DNA of 64,000 nucleotides from Haloarcula ordinaria (GCF_029338275.1 NZ_CP119789.1:1674001-1738000); one strand, 5' to 3'; numbered from the stretch's first letter, positions 35,803 through 45,127 are shown. Numbers and translations: made by a program. Notes: a model not told the origin generated them from the sequence alone.

Positions 35803-36249
35803 TCAGTTCGACCGCTCGGCCTCGTAGATGTGGACCATCTCGGCGACGAACCAGAGCTTGAACGCCATCGACAGCGCAGTCGCGAGCGCCATCTCAGCGG
35901 GGCGGCGGCGAAGTGCGGCGTACACCGCGTAGAACGCCGCCGCGCCGTTGGCGTAGTTGAGTATCGTCGGGTAGCCAAAGCGGTCGTGGTCCATCCTGGT
36001 CCAGATGCGCTCGCCGTAGACCACCTTCGTCATCCAAGCGCTGTCGTCGTCCGGCGGGGCAAACAGGAACGGGTTGAGGACGACGAACGCCAGGGTCGCA
36101 GCGAGTCCGCGCCAGTGTCGGTAGTAGAGACAGGTCATGACGAGCGGGAGCGAGGCGACGCGGGACCAGCCGCTCCTGGGGTTCGCGTGGCGGGCCCAGA
36201 AGTAGCGGTCGAGGGTGGATGCGTCGGAATCGGGGAGGGGCGAGTCCAT
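35803..36249 (-). CDS. small membrane protein, DUF6653-like
   Basis: 148 residues. RYFWARHANPRSGWSRVASLPL and RFGYPTILNYANGAAAFYAVYAALRR suggest the DUF6653 family; three hydrophobic segments are present. Function is unknown. Isolated gene. Confidence 0.65.
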   Translation of the reverse strand: MDSPLPDSDASTLDRYFWARHANPRSGWSRVASLPLVMTCLYYRHWRGLAATLAFVVLNPFLFAPPDDDSAWMTKVVYGERIWTRMDHDRFGYPTILNYANGAAAFYAVYAALRRRPAEMALATALSMAFKLWFVAEMVHIYEAERSN

Positions 36250-36291
36250 GCCGGGACGACTCGCGAGACCGGTAAATCTGTTCGGGTGCGC

Positions 36292-37452
36292 TTAGAGCCC
36301 GCGGCTCATCAGGTGCGACCGCAGCAGGTCTGCTTCCTTGCTCCCGGCGACGGGGTTGACCAGCACCACGACGTCGTCGGCGTCGAACGCCCCACGCGCC
36401 GAGAGCGTGCGAGCGGCGCCGACGGCCGTGCCACCGGTCGCCCCGACCTCCGGGCCCAGTTCACAGCAGTCCACAGCGCCACGCAGCGTCTCCTCGTCCT
36501 CGACGCTGACGGCCCCGCCGTCGCTCGCGCCGATGGCCCCGAGCGCGGCTTCGCCGGCCGCCGGGTTCGGGACCTCCAGCGGGCCGACGATGGTGTCCGG
36601 GTGCTCGATGCGAGCGGGCTCGGATTGGCCTTGCGCCCACGCCTCGGCGACGGCGTCGGCGGTCGCCGGCTGGGCGGCGTAGAGTCGTGGTGCGTCCTCG
36701 GCGAGGCCGCTCTCGGTCGCCGCGTCGAACCCCTGCTGGAGGCCGACGAGCGTCTCGCCGTGGCCGGTCGGCTGGACGACGGCGTCCGGAGCGGTCCACG
36801 CCAGGTCTTCGAGAACTTCGAATGCGACCGACGCCGCCCCCTCGATGCGGAAGGGGTCGCCCGGGGCGACCGGCGTCCAGTCGTCGTCGGCCTCCTGGAA
36901 GGCGTCGGCGGCGTCCTGGTAGCGGCCCTCGACGACGCGCATGTCGCCGCCGTGGACGTTCACCATCGCCTTGTTGAGGAACGGACAGCGCGAGGGGACG
37001 AAGCCCGTCGAATCGACGCCGGCACGGGCGGCGTAGGCCGCGTTGGCCTGTGCGCCGTTGCCCGTCGACGGCGTCGCGACGCGCTCTGCGCCTCGCTGGG
37101 TGGCCGCCGTCACCGCGAGCGAGAGCTTCCGGTCGGCCAGCGACCCCGTGGGATTGCGGCCCTCGTCTTTGACGTACACCGCGGCGACGTCCAGCTCCGC
37201 CGCGAGTTCCGGGACCGAGACCAGCGGCGTCGCACCCTCGTCGAGGCCCACCGTTACCGCTTCGGAGAAGGGCCGCAGCGGTTCGTACCGGCCGGGGCCA
37301 CGGACGTGGGGCAAATCCGCCGGTTCCAGCGCCGGGACGTCGTAATCGGCGACCAGCAGTCCGTTGCACGCAGGACAGCGGTCGGTCTCCGGCTCGGTTC
37401 GCTCGCCGCACTCGGTGCATCGCAGGCCGCGGAAGGCCGCCGTCGTCTCCAT
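36292..37452 (-). CDS. threonine synthase-like PLP-fold protein lacking the usual lysine
   Basis: 386 residues from ATG 37452. An N-terminal zinc ribbon (CTEC...CPAC) precedes a fold-type II domain with VYVKDEGRNPTGSLADRK, TPSTGNGAQANAAYAARAG, GDPFRIEGAASVAFEV, QPTGHGETLVGL and VGATGGTAVGAA. In threonine synthases the PLP lysine is in NPTGSFKDR; here the position is Ala, with a Lys two residues after the Arg-side Asp. Either Lys in DRK serves instead, or the protein has lost transaldimination. It may be a paralogue of a true ThrC elsewhere. Confidence 0.8.
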   Translation of the reverse strand: METTAAFRGLRCTECGERTEPETDRCPACNGLLVADYDVPALEPADLPHVRGPGRYEPLRPFSEAVTVGLDEGATPLVSVPELAAELDVAAVYVKDEGRNPTGSLADRKLSLAVTAATQRGAERVATPSTGNGAQANAAYAARAGVDSTGFVPSRCPFLNKAMVNVHGGDMRVVEGRYQDAADAFQEADDDWTPVAPGDPFRIEGAASVAFEVLEDLAWTAPDAVVQPTGHGETLVGLQQGFDAATESGLAEDAPRLYAAQPATADAVAEAWAQGQSEPARIEHPDTIVGPLEVPNPAAGEAALGAIGASDGGAVSVEDEETLRGAVDCCELGPEVGATGGTAVGAARTLSARGAFDADDVVVLVNPVAGSKEADLLRSHLMSRGL

Positions 37453-37534
37453 AGTCGCTGCTCGGGCCGGGAGAACCAAGTGTCGTCCGGTCTACTTCAG
37501 CATCCTCTTGACGGGTGCGGCCGAAGCCCCGCGT

Positions 37535-38803
37535 ATGACCGAAGTCGCCGTCGCCGGGGGCGGACTCGCCGGCCTGGTCGCCGCCCGCCACCTGGCCGAG
37601 GCCGGAGTCGACGTGACCGTGTTCGAGGAACGCGACGAGGTGGGCGGCCGCGTCCGGTCGGTCCACGAGGACGGCTACACCTACGACCGCGGGTTCCAGG
37701 TCCTGTTCTCGGCGTATCCGGCAGTCAAGCGAGAGCTGGACGTGAACGCGCTCGCGCCGCGGCGGTTCTCGCCCGGCGCGACCATCGCTCGCCCGAACCA
37801 CCGCTCGGTGCTGTCGGACCCGCTTCGGGTGCCGTCGGCCGCGGTCGAGACGCTGTTCAACCGCGAGGTCAGCACCGCCGACAAACTGCGGCTCTTCCGC
37901 CTCCAGCGCGAACTCGCTGGCGAGGACCCCGAGACACTGCTCGACCGCGGTGGGTCGACGATTCGGGACTACCTCGCCGACCAGGGGTTCTCGAAGTGGT
38001 TCGTCGAGCGCTTCGCCGCGCCCTTCTACGGCGGTATCACGCTGGACCGCTCGCTGGGTACCGACAGCGCCGTCTTCGAGTACACCTACAAGATGCTCAG
38101 TGAGGGCGAGATATTCGTGCCGGCCGGGGGGATGCAGGCGATGCCGGAGCAACTGGCCCAGCGGGCCCGGACTGCCGGTGCGACCATCGAGACGGGACGG
38201 GCGGTGACGGGCGTCGACGGGGCCGACGCCTCCGGTGCGACGACCGTCGAGGTCGGCGCGGAGACGCTCTCGGTCGACGGCGCCGTCGTCGCGACCGACC
38301 CTCGGACGGCGACGGACCTCACCGGCGTCGACGCAATCCCGACCGAGGCACTGGGCTGTGTCACCCAGTACTTCTCGCTCCCGACGAACCGGGCGCCGAA
38401 CACCGGCAAGCGCATCATCCTCAACGCCGCCGACGACCGGCCCAACACCGTCGCGCCGATGTCGGCCGTCGCACCCGAGTACGCGCCCGAGGGGATGGAA
38501 CTGTACAGCGCGACGTTCCTCGGCGTCCCCGAGGAGAGCGACGCGGAACTCGCCAGCGAGGTGCGCCAGGCCCTCCAGTCGTGGTATCCGGCCGCCGGGT
38601 TCGACGGCCTCGAACTGCGCCGGACCGACCGCGTCCCGTTCGCCCAGTTCGCCCAGCCGCCGGGGTTCCGTGCCGGCCTTCCCGACCCGGATGCCCCCGA
38701 CGGAAACGTCGCGTTGGCCGGCGACTACACGCGCTGGTCGTCGATACAGGGCGCCCTTGAGAGCGGTCGCGTCGCTGCGGAGCTGGTGGGAGCCAACCGG
38801 TAG
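37535..38803 (+). CDS. FAD-dependent amine oxidase/phytoene-desaturase-like oxidoreductase
   Basis: 422 residues from ATG 37535. The dinucleotide fold VAVAGGGLAGLVAARHLAEA with VFEERDEVGGRV at the start and GDYTRWSSIQGALESGR at the end are the FAD-binding motifs of the flavin amine oxidase/protoporphyrinogen oxidase superfamily. DRGFQVLFSAYP suggests the NAD(P)/FAD carotenoid or hydroxysqualene dehydrogenase-like group. Substrate not determined. Single gene, divergent from 36292. Confidence 0.82.
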   Translation: MTEVAVAGGGLAGLVAARHLAEAGVDVTVFEERDEVGGRVRSVHEDGYTYDRGFQVLFSAYPAVKRELDVNALAPRRFSPGATIARPNHRSVLSDPLRVPSAAVETLFNREVSTADKLRLFRLQRELAGEDPETLLDRGGSTIRDYLADQGFSKWFVERFAAPFYGGITLDRSLGTDSAVFEYTYKMLSEGEIFVPAGGMQAMPEQLAQRARTAGATIETGRAVTGVDGADASGATTVEVGAETLSVDGAVVATDPRTATDLTGVDAIPTEALGCVTQYFSLPTNRAPNTGKRIILNAADDRPNTVAPMSAVAPEYAPEGMELYSATFLGVPEESDAELASEVRQALQSWYPAAGFDGLELRRTDRVPFAQFAQPPGFRAGLPDPDAPDGNVALAGDYTRWSSIQGALESGRVAAELVGANR

Positions 38804-38820
38804 AAGACTCGCGCGGCGGC

Positions 38821-38979
38821 CTATGCGGGGCGACCGCCGCTATTCGGGTTTCCCTCGGGGTCCTCGTCCTCGTCCCCGACGAGGACCGCCGAGACGTACT
38901 TGATGGTCGCGTAGTACAGCGCCAGGAGCGCGAGGAGCGTAACCGCGATGAGCGCGAGTGCAGCGCCAGTCTGAACCAT
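38821..38979 (-). CDS. small one-helix membrane protein
   Basis: 52 residues from ATG 38979, one helix (GAALALIAVTLLALLALYYA) and a polar acidic tail (VGDEDEDPEGNPN). A TATA-like TATTTGAG just upstream supports this start. Function is unknown. Confidence 0.6.
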   Translation of the reverse strand: MVQTGAALALIAVTLLALLALYYATIKYVSAVLVGDEDEDPEGNPNSGGRPA

Positions 38980-39016
38980 GTTCCAGCGTCCACCGCGATG
39001 GCTCAAATACCTACCG

Positions 39017-39697
39017 TTATAACATCCGGCGGAACTCCCCGAGGGCGGGGAACGTGACGGCCTCCCGCCCGCTCTCGTCCCAGACCACTGGTTCGAGTCT
39101 GTCGGCGTCCGTGACGAGCGGCGACTGGAAGTCAGCGGCCTGCATCCGGTTGACCTCGACGCCCGCGTTGAGCGTGTTGAACGACGGGAGCATCACCACC
39201 GTCGCGCCGCGGAACTGCTCGGGACCCACGAGGTAGCAGGGTCGGCGCTGGCCCTCGATGGCGATGGTCGGGTGGTCGTGGCCGACGACGTAGCGGTCGG
39301 CCTCCGCCTCGGGTACCTCGTGGCCGTGACAGACCACGGTGTCGCCGATGCGGTGTGACGCCGGACTCGGGCCATCCCAGACCGATTCCAGCATCGTATC
39401 GTGGTTGCCCGGCGTGACGATAAGGTCGGCATCCCGGTCCACACAGGTCGCCCGGAGGCTCTCGACCACGCTCTCGACGGTCCGGGGGACCGTCTGGAAG
39501 GAGTGCAGCAGGTCGCCGGCCACGACGACCTCGCTCGGGCGATGGCGGTCGACGAGGGTTTCGAACCGACGGGCGACGTCGGCGCCCGACCCGATCGGGA
39601 GTTCGAGGTTCCCGCCGGTGCCCCGGCCCAGGTGGAGGTCAGCGAGCACGAGGGTCCCGTCCAGTAGCAGCGCCCGGTCGTCGTACGTGGGCGTCAT
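39017..39697 (-). CDS. metallophosphoesterase (COG1407-like)
   Basis: 226 residues from ATG 39697; an in-frame ATG at 39745 is an alternative. Metal-binding motifs in order: LADLHLG, VVVAGDLLHS, TPGNHDT, CHGHEVP and VVGHDHP, complete for a calcineurin-like two-metal enzyme. It is cytoplasmic and of unknown substrate, possibly a nucleotide or nucleic acid 3' end. Confidence 0.85.
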   Translation of the reverse strand: MTPTYDDRALLLDGTLVLADLHLGRGTGGNLELPIGSGADVARRFETLVDRHRPSEVVVAGDLLHSFQTVPRTVESVVESLRATCVDRDADLIVTPGNHDTMLESVWDGPSPASHRIGDTVVCHGHEVPEAEADRYVVGHDHPTIAIEGQRRPCYLVGPEQFRGATVVMLPSFNTLNAGVEVNRMQAADFQSPLVTDADRLEPVVWDESGREAVTFPALGEFRRML

Positions 39698-39842
39698 CGC
39701 CTCCGGGTCGGGCCCGCCCACACATAGCGGTGACGCCCTCGTCATCGGTGATACTTCTACCGACGCGCTCAGCGATACCGGCCACGACGACGAGGCCCCC
39801 CAGTGAGCAACCTTTTCGGGGCCGAACCCCGTCGGTTCGAGT

Positions 39843-40010
39843 ATGAGCGATACCGAGAACGAGTCGACCGACGAGGCCGTCGCGGCGTTCCTCCGTGCGG
39901 CCGACGACGCCTACGACGAGTACGAGCACGGTTACACGGACGCCGACGCGACCCTGCGCCGCCTGGAGAGCGCGATTGCGGAGCTGCGCTCGGCGACCGA
40001 GTCGGAGTGA
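39843..40010 (+). CDS. small acidic protein
   Basis: 55 residues, ATG 39843 to TGA 40010. MSDTENESTDEAVAAFLRAA then YDEYEHGYTDADATLRRLES, strongly acidic and helical. Codon use with GC-rich third positions is coding-like, and a TATA-like CCTTTTCGG lies about 25 bases before the ATG. It lies 45 bases before the thiolase gene. No family is recognised. Confidence 0.6.
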   Translation: MSDTENESTDEAVAAFLRAADDAYDEYEHGYTDADATLRRLESAIAELRSATESE

Positions 40011-40055
40011 GCGCCCGGGCGAACAGTATTGTAGTCTCGGCGTCACGTTACGGGC

Positions 40056-41219
40056 ATGACCGACGTGGTCGTCGTCGACGGGGCACGAACCGCACACGGG
40101 TCGCTCCTGGGCGCGCTCTCGGAGCGGACCGCGACCGAACTCGGACAGGCGGCCATCGAGGGGCTGCTCGACCGCACCGGAGTCGACCACGACCTGGTGG
40201 ACTGGGTCGCGATGGGGAACGCCGTCCAGGCCGGGGTCGGCCAGGTCCCGGCGCGGCAGGTCGTCGTCGACTCACCCTTGCCGGATGCCGTCCCCGCAAC
40301 CACGGTCAACGAGGCCTCCGGGTCCGGCCTTCGGGCTATCATGACTGCCGCCGACCGCATCGAGGCCGGCCGCGCGTCGCTGTGTCTCGCCGGCGGGACG
40401 GAATCGATGTCGAACGCCCCCTACCTCGTCCGCGAGCTGCGCGAGGGCCGACCACACGGCGACGCGACGCTCGTCGACGCGATGATTCACGACTCGCTGT
40501 GGGACACTCACTACGAGGCCCACATGGGGACGCTGACCGACCAGCTCGCCGAGCGCTTCGAGGTCGGCCGCCGGGCCCAGGACGAGTACGCCCGGCGGAG
40601 CAACCACCGGGCCGGCGACGCCATCGAGTCCGGCGCCTTCGACGAGGAGATCGTCCCCGTGGAGGCGGGTGACCACCTCGTCACCGAGGACGAGGGGCCT
40701 CGACCGGATACGACGATGGAACAGCTCGCCCGGCTCCCGCCGGCGTTCGGCGAGGACGGCACCATCACGGCCGGCAACGCCTCGAAGCTCTCCGACGGCG
40801 CGGGCGCGGTCTTGCTCGCGGACGCCGAGACTGTCGACGAGGCGGGCATGGGCCCGATGGCCCACGTCGAGGACTACACTGTCGTCTACCGCGATCCCGC
40901 GGAGTTCACGATTGCGGTCCGTGACGCCGTCTTGGAACTCCTCGAGCGGAACGACCTCTCTGTCGACGACGTCGACCACTTCGAACTCAACGAGGCCTTC
41001 GCCGCCCAGATGGTCTACGTCGCCGACGAACTGGGCTTGCCGCCGGAGAAACACAATCCGCTGGGCGGGGCCGTCGCACTCGGCCACCCTATCGGCGCCA
41101 GCGGCGGCATCCTCACGACGACGCTGCTCTATGCGATGGAGCGCGAGGACCACGACCGGGGGGTCGTCGGGATGAGCGCGGGCGGTGGGGGTGCGCTGGC
41201 GATGTCACTGGTGCGGTGA
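40056..41219 (+). CDS. thiolase-family protein with Ser at both catalytic Cys positions
   Basis: 387 residues with the full thiolase fold. NEAFAAQMVYVADELGLP and GGAVALGHPIGASGG (catalytic His) are intact. The acyl-accepting Cys of VNxxCGSG is Ser (TVNEASGSGLRA) and the C-terminal Cys of the GMCxGGG loop is also Ser (GMSAGGGGALA). Haloarchaeal two-subunit beta-ketothiolases were reported to use a Ser-His-His triad, so it may still act on acyl-CoA. No OB-fold partner gene lies next to it, unlike 48900. Substrate is unknown. Confidence 0.85.
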   Translation: MTDVVVVDGARTAHGSLLGALSERTATELGQAAIEGLLDRTGVDHDLVDWVAMGNAVQAGVGQVPARQVVVDSPLPDAVPATTVNEASGSGLRAIMTAADRIEAGRASLCLAGGTESMSNAPYLVRELREGRPHGDATLVDAMIHDSLWDTHYEAHMGTLTDQLAERFEVGRRAQDEYARRSNHRAGDAIESGAFDEEIVPVEAGDHLVTEDEGPRPDTTMEQLARLPPAFGEDGTITAGNASKLSDGAGAVLLADAETVDEAGMGPMAHVEDYTVVYRDPAEFTIAVRDAVLELLERNDLSVDDVDHFELNEAFAAQMVYVADELGLPPEKHNPLGGAVALGHPIGASGGILTTTLLYAMEREDHDRGVVGMSAGGGGALAMSLVR

Positions 41220-41243
41220 GTCGACCACGCTTCGGCGCGCGCT

Positions 41244-41265
41244 GTCGCTCGCTCCGTCGAGCGAC
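41244..41265. repeat. hairpin after the thiolase gene
   Basis: GTCGCTCG (41244-41251) and CGAGCGAC (41258-41265) form a perfect 8-bp stem with the loop CTCCGT, 25 bases after the thiolase stop. The rest of the 264-base gap to the next gene shows no gene; a TATA-like GAATTATC near 41452 serves the aminotransferase. Confidence 0.55.
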
Positions 41266-41483
41266 GGACCTGTGCGAGGGATGAGCGCGGGAGCGATAGC
41301 GACCGCGCGACTCGGCTGGGGAGGGCGTGGCTGGCGGGTAGGACTTTCTGCGAGTCAGGGAGAGCAGCACGACTGCCCGGTGCTTTCAGTTCGCTCTCGA
41401 CCGAGCCGTATGGCCACCGGGCGAACACCGGGTCGGCATGAAAGACGGGAAGAATTATCGGCCCGGCCCCCTCCGAACAGAGT

Positions 41484-42605
41484 ATGATCGAATTCTCCGA
41501 GCGCGTCGAGCAGGTGTCGATATCGGGCATCCGCGAGGTGTTCGAGGCGGCCGGCGAGGACGCCATCAACCTCGGGCTGGGTCAGCCGGACTTCCCCACC
41601 CCGGAGCACGCCCGCGAGGCGGCTGTCGAGGCCATCCGCGCGGGGAAGGCCGACGCCTACACGTCGAACAAGGGCACGCTGGAACTCCGGGAAGCCATCG
41701 CCGCGAAGCACGCCCGGGACAACGACCTCGAGGTCGACCCGGCTGACATCATCGCCACCTCGGGCGGGAGCGAGGCGCTCCACATCGCCCTGGAGGCCCA
41801 CGTCGACCAGGACGAGGAGGTCGTCTTCCCGGACCCCGGCTTCGTCTCCTACGAGGCGCTGACCCACCTCGCAGGCGGCCAGCCGAAACCGGTCGGCCTG
41901 CGCGAGGACCTGACGCTCGACCCGGCCGCCGTCGAGGACGCTATCACCGACGACACGGCGGCGTTCGTCGTCAACTCGCCGGCCAACCCGACGGGGGCGG
42001 TCCAGTCGCCCGAGGACATGCGCGAGTTCGCCCGTATCGCCGACGAGCACGACGTGCTTTGCATCTCCGACGAGGTGTACGAACACCAGGTGTTCGAGGG
42101 TGAACACCGCTCGCCGGCGGAGTTCAGCGAGGCAGGCAACGTCGTCGTCGTCAACGCCTGCTCGAAGGCCTACTCGATGACCGGCTGGCGCCTGGGCTGG
42201 GTCACCGGCCCGAACGACCGTATCGAGCGGATGTTGCGGGTCCACCAGTACGCGCAGGCCTGTGCGTCGGCCCCCGCCCAGTTCGCCGCGGAGGCCGCAC
42301 TCTCGGGCCCGCAGGACCCCGTCGCCGAGATGCGCGATGCCTTCGAGGAGCGCCGTGACGTGCTGCTCGACGGGCTCGCGGAGATGGGTCTGGAGTGTCC
42401 CACGCCGAAGGGCGCGTTCTACGCGATGCCGAAGGTTCCGGAGGGGTGGGTCGAGGCGGTCATCGACCGCGGCGTTGTCGTCGTCCCCGGCGACGCGTTC
42501 GGCGAGCGCGGCGCGGGTTACGCTCGTATCTCCTACGCCACGGACATGGAGACGCTGAAAGAAGCCATCGATATCATGGCGGAGGCGACGGACGCCGTCC
42601 GCTGA
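41484..42605 (+). CDS. class I/II aminotransferase (aspartate aminotransferase-like)
   Basis: 373 residues, fold-type I PLP enzyme. NLGLGQPDFPTPEH at the start, SGGSEALHIAL, NSPANPTG, SDEVYEH, the Schiff-base motif NACSKAYSMTGWRLGW and a C-terminal YARISYA (substrate-binding Arg) are all present. Probably an aspartate or aromatic aminotransferase using 2-oxoglutarate; specificity cannot be read from sequence. Single gene. Confidence 0.88.
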   Translation: MIEFSERVEQVSISGIREVFEAAGEDAINLGLGQPDFPTPEHAREAAVEAIRAGKADAYTSNKGTLELREAIAAKHARDNDLEVDPADIIATSGGSEALHIALEAHVDQDEEVVFPDPGFVSYEALTHLAGGQPKPVGLREDLTLDPAAVEDAITDDTAAFVVNSPANPTGAVQSPEDMREFARIADEHDVLCISDEVYEHQVFEGEHRSPAEFSEAGNVVVVNACSKAYSMTGWRLGWVTGPNDRIERMLRVHQYAQACASAPAQFAAEAALSGPQDPVAEMRDAFEERRDVLLDGLAEMGLECPTPKGAFYAMPKVPEGWVEAVIDRGVVVVPGDAFGERGAGYARISYATDMETLKEAIDIMAEATDAVR

Positions 42606-42716
42606 CTTTCTGACTGAGATTGCGACCCGTCTCGAACGAATCTTGCGCCCGCTCGTGGAGCGCGGTTGACGTGACCCCGAAGGGTGGATAACGACGCAGC
42701 CCGTATCCCCGTCCGA

Positions 42717-43088
42717 ATGGACCACCTCGCACCGTCGAACGTGCCGGTGTACGCGACAGCCGAGGAGCACCGCGCCATCTGGGAGCGCTGTGCGGACCGG
42801 GGCCATCCGGTCCTCGCCGTCCGCGGCGCCACACGCGGGTATATCGTGAAGTACGACCTCCAGCACCTGGACCGGGAACTCGCACCCGAAGCCGTCCAGG
42901 CACTCCGCGACCGCGTCCGGTCGCGCCGCCCCTATCCGACTGGAACCGACCCCATCTCCGAGTCCGAGGGGATCGGCGGCGAGGCCGGCGCCGTCTCCGG
43001 TGAGTTACACACCGGCACCGAACAGGCCGGCCGCGACCTCGCCTCGCACATCTCCGAGTTCGTCCTCGACCGCACCAACTGGCGCTGA
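42717..43088 (+). CDS. haloarchaeal hypothetical protein
   Basis: 123 residues from ATG 42717; an in-frame GTG 11 codons upstream is less likely. It is soluble and mixed in composition: HLAPSNVPVYATAEEHRAIW, then YIVKYDLQHLDRELAPEAVQ and a C-terminal ASHISEFVLDRTNWR. The N-terminal part could be a small nucleic-acid or ligand-binding domain; I do not recognise the family. Confidence 0.7.
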   Translation: MDHLAPSNVPVYATAEEHRAIWERCADRGHPVLAVRGATRGYIVKYDLQHLDRELAPEAVQALRDRVRSRRPYPTGTDPISESEGIGGEAGAVSGELHTGTEQAGRDLASHISEFVLDRTNWR

Positions 43089-43163
43089 CTGGGGCCGCCC
43101 CTTTCGTTCCCATTTCCGTCAGCCGTACGAGACTTTTTGACGCCGGCGTCCGTCTCCTGTCGT

Positions 43164-44024
43164 ATGGCAGTCGCCCGACACGACACGGGGCCGCTTTCGG
43201 CGGGCCGCGCCCTCGCCTCGCAGGTCCACCCGGTGTTCATGCTCCCGCCGCTCGCGACGTCGTTGTTCGGAGCGCTGCTGGCCGAGAGCGTCACGTTCTC
43301 GCTCCGCGTGGCGGCGCTCCACGCCGCGGCGATGTTCTTCGCCGTCTACACCGCCCACGTCAAGGACGGCTACGTGGACTTCCACGTCCGCGGCGAGGAC
43401 GACGACCACCCGATGACCGCGTCGGGGTGTCGACTGGCGCTCGTGGGGGCGACGGCAGGATTCGCCGCCTGCACCGCCGGCCTCTGGTTCGCGGTCGGTC
43501 CGTGGGCGGCCCTGCTGACCCTCCCGACGTGGCTCATCGGCTACGCCCACGCACCGCAACTGGACCTCAACACGGTCGGCGCGACGATGGGGTACCCGAG
43601 CGGGATCGGCCTCGCCCTGCTCGGCGGGTACTACGCCCAGGCGGGCAGTTTCTCGCCACGCGTGCTGGGTCTCGCTGCCGTCTTCCTGGTCCTGCTGACG
43701 GGCATCAAGATTATCGACGACGAGAAGGACTACGACTACGACCGGTCCATCGAGAAGCATACCGTCGCTGTGGTCCTGGGACCGACGCGGGCCCGACGAC
43801 TGGCGCTGGGGCTGCTCGCCGCTGCGCTCGCCGGCGTAGTTGCGCTGTCGACGACGGTCCCAGGGATGCCCCGGAGCGCTGCCGCCGCTGCGCTGGTCTT
43901 CGGGGCTGTCGCGCTGGTCGCTCAACGCGCGGAGTCCTCGCTGGCGACGAAGTTGTTGATTCGCGGGTCGTACCTCTTCCTCGCGGTGCTGGTGGCCGCG
44001 GTGTGGTTCCGGCCGCTGGGGTAA
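43164..44024 (+). CDS. UbiA family prenyltransferase
   Basis: 286 residues from ATG 43164, about eight helices. Two Asp-rich motifs that bind Mg-diphosphate are present in altered form: YTAHVKDGYVDFHVRGEDDD in the first and IIDDEKDYDYDRSIEKHT in the second. The family makes prenylated lipids, quinones or haem O. Substrate is unclear; divergence of the first motif from NxxxD suggests a haloarchaeal subgroup. Confidence 0.8.
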   Translation: MAVARHDTGPLSAGRALASQVHPVFMLPPLATSLFGALLAESVTFSLRVAALHAAAMFFAVYTAHVKDGYVDFHVRGEDDDHPMTASGCRLALVGATAGFAACTAGLWFAVGPWAALLTLPTWLIGYAHAPQLDLNTVGATMGYPSGIGLALLGGYYAQAGSFSPRVLGLAAVFLVLLTGIKIIDDEKDYDYDRSIEKHTVAVVLGPTRARRLALGLLAAALAGVVALSTTVPGMPRSAAAAALVFGAVALVAQRAESSLATKLLIRGSYLFLAVLVAAVWFRPLG

Positions 44025-44048
44025 CCCGGTCGAACGTCTCTCGGTCGC

Positions 44049-44888
44049 TCAGGCCGAGACCATCGTCTGCTGTGAGACGGTGTTCCCCGCCTGGTCGGTC
44101 ACGGTCATCGTCACCTGGTAGTCGACGCCGCCGCCCTTCTTGAACCGGTACTCGTCGGTGTCTGACGCCGCGGCGGTACCGTCGAAGGTCCAGGCGGTAC
44201 TCCGGAGCGTCGTCCCGCTACTGTCGGCGACCTCGAGGACGACCGATGCCAGGTCGCCGTCGACGTCGGTGGCGTCCCAGTTGACGGTGACCTCGGCGTG
44301 TGGGTCCTTCCGTCCGGCCTCGGAGACGTTGAACCGGTTGATTGCCGGTGGGGATTCGGTGGTCTCTGCAACCGTGGTGAACGCCACGGTGCTTCCGGTC
44401 GCCGTCTCCCCACTCGAGGAGAGGCCCGTCGCGCGGCACTCGTAGTCGGTGCCGCTGTTCAGCCCGGAGACCGACTGTGAGAAGGTCTGTGCGGCGCTGA
44501 GCGTCTGTGCCGCGGTGGTCGACCAGGACCCGCCGACCGGACGGTACTCGAAGGCGATGTCGGCGGTATCTGCGCCACCGAGGTCGGCGACCGACCCGTT
44601 GAGCGTCGCCGACGTGGTCTGGACGTCTGTCGCCTGGGCCGTCGAGACGCCGAATGACGTCGTCGTCGTGGTTTCGCCAGTTCCGTACTGATCAGCGCCG
44701 TAGTCGCCCTCACCGAACCCGGCGGTGCTGTCTGCCGCGGCCGCGTTGCCGATGCCAAGCGAGGACGCCGCGGCCACCCCCAGAGCGCCCGTCGCCTTCA
44801 GGACCGATCGCCTGCTGAAGAAGCGATTCTCCGCCGACCCATCGCGTTCGCCTTCCGCCGTTCGACGCTGCTTGTCGTTTCTTGCCAT
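44049..44888 (-). CDS. Tat-exported protein with fibronectin type III-like domain
   Basis: 279 residues. The signal has the twin arginine motif RRSVLKATGALGVAAASSLG. Residues about 75-165 resemble an FN3 domain (ATDVQTTSATLNGSVADLGG, GLNSGTDYECRATGLSSSGE); the C-terminal third (VTVNWDATDVDGDLASVVLE) looks like a second Ig-like domain. Low-complexity Thr repeats follow the signal. Secreted surface protein of unknown ligand. A TATA-like TTTTTAAGTATG lies about 22-30 bases before the start. Confidence 0.8.
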   Translation of the reverse strand: MARNDKQRRTAEGERDGSAENRFFSRRSVLKATGALGVAAASSLGIGNAAAADSTAGFGEGDYGADQYGTGETTTTTSFGVSTAQATDVQTTSATLNGSVADLGGADTADIAFEYRPVGGSWSTTAAQTLSAAQTFSQSVSGLNSGTDYECRATGLSSSGETATGSTVAFTTVAETTESPPAINRFNVSEAGRKDPHAEVTVNWDATDVDGDLASVVLEVADSSGTTLRSTAWTFDGTAAASDTDEYRFKKGGGVDYQVTMTVTDQAGNTVSQQTMVSA

Positions 44889-45127
44889 CGATTCGATGGG
44901 GCAAACATACTTAAAAAGAAATTCGTACCGAGAAGGTTCGTATACATACCAGATACATATATTTACAGTTTAGATACTAACACAATTAGTGACCGCTGAT
45001 CAGTGACGCGCCTTCTGTAAGATGTTGACGAACTGGCTCTAGACGGGCTCTCGGCCCGGGTTTACGACGGGCGCTGTCCGGCACCACGGCCGATATCCTC
45101 GCCACGGGCGCCGCTCACCTGGCCCAC

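Noticed and set aside
35776..38103. 775-codon plus-strand frame opposite the threonine synthase-like gene
   Set aside because: Antisense of 35803-37452; the real genes on the other strand have clear motifs.
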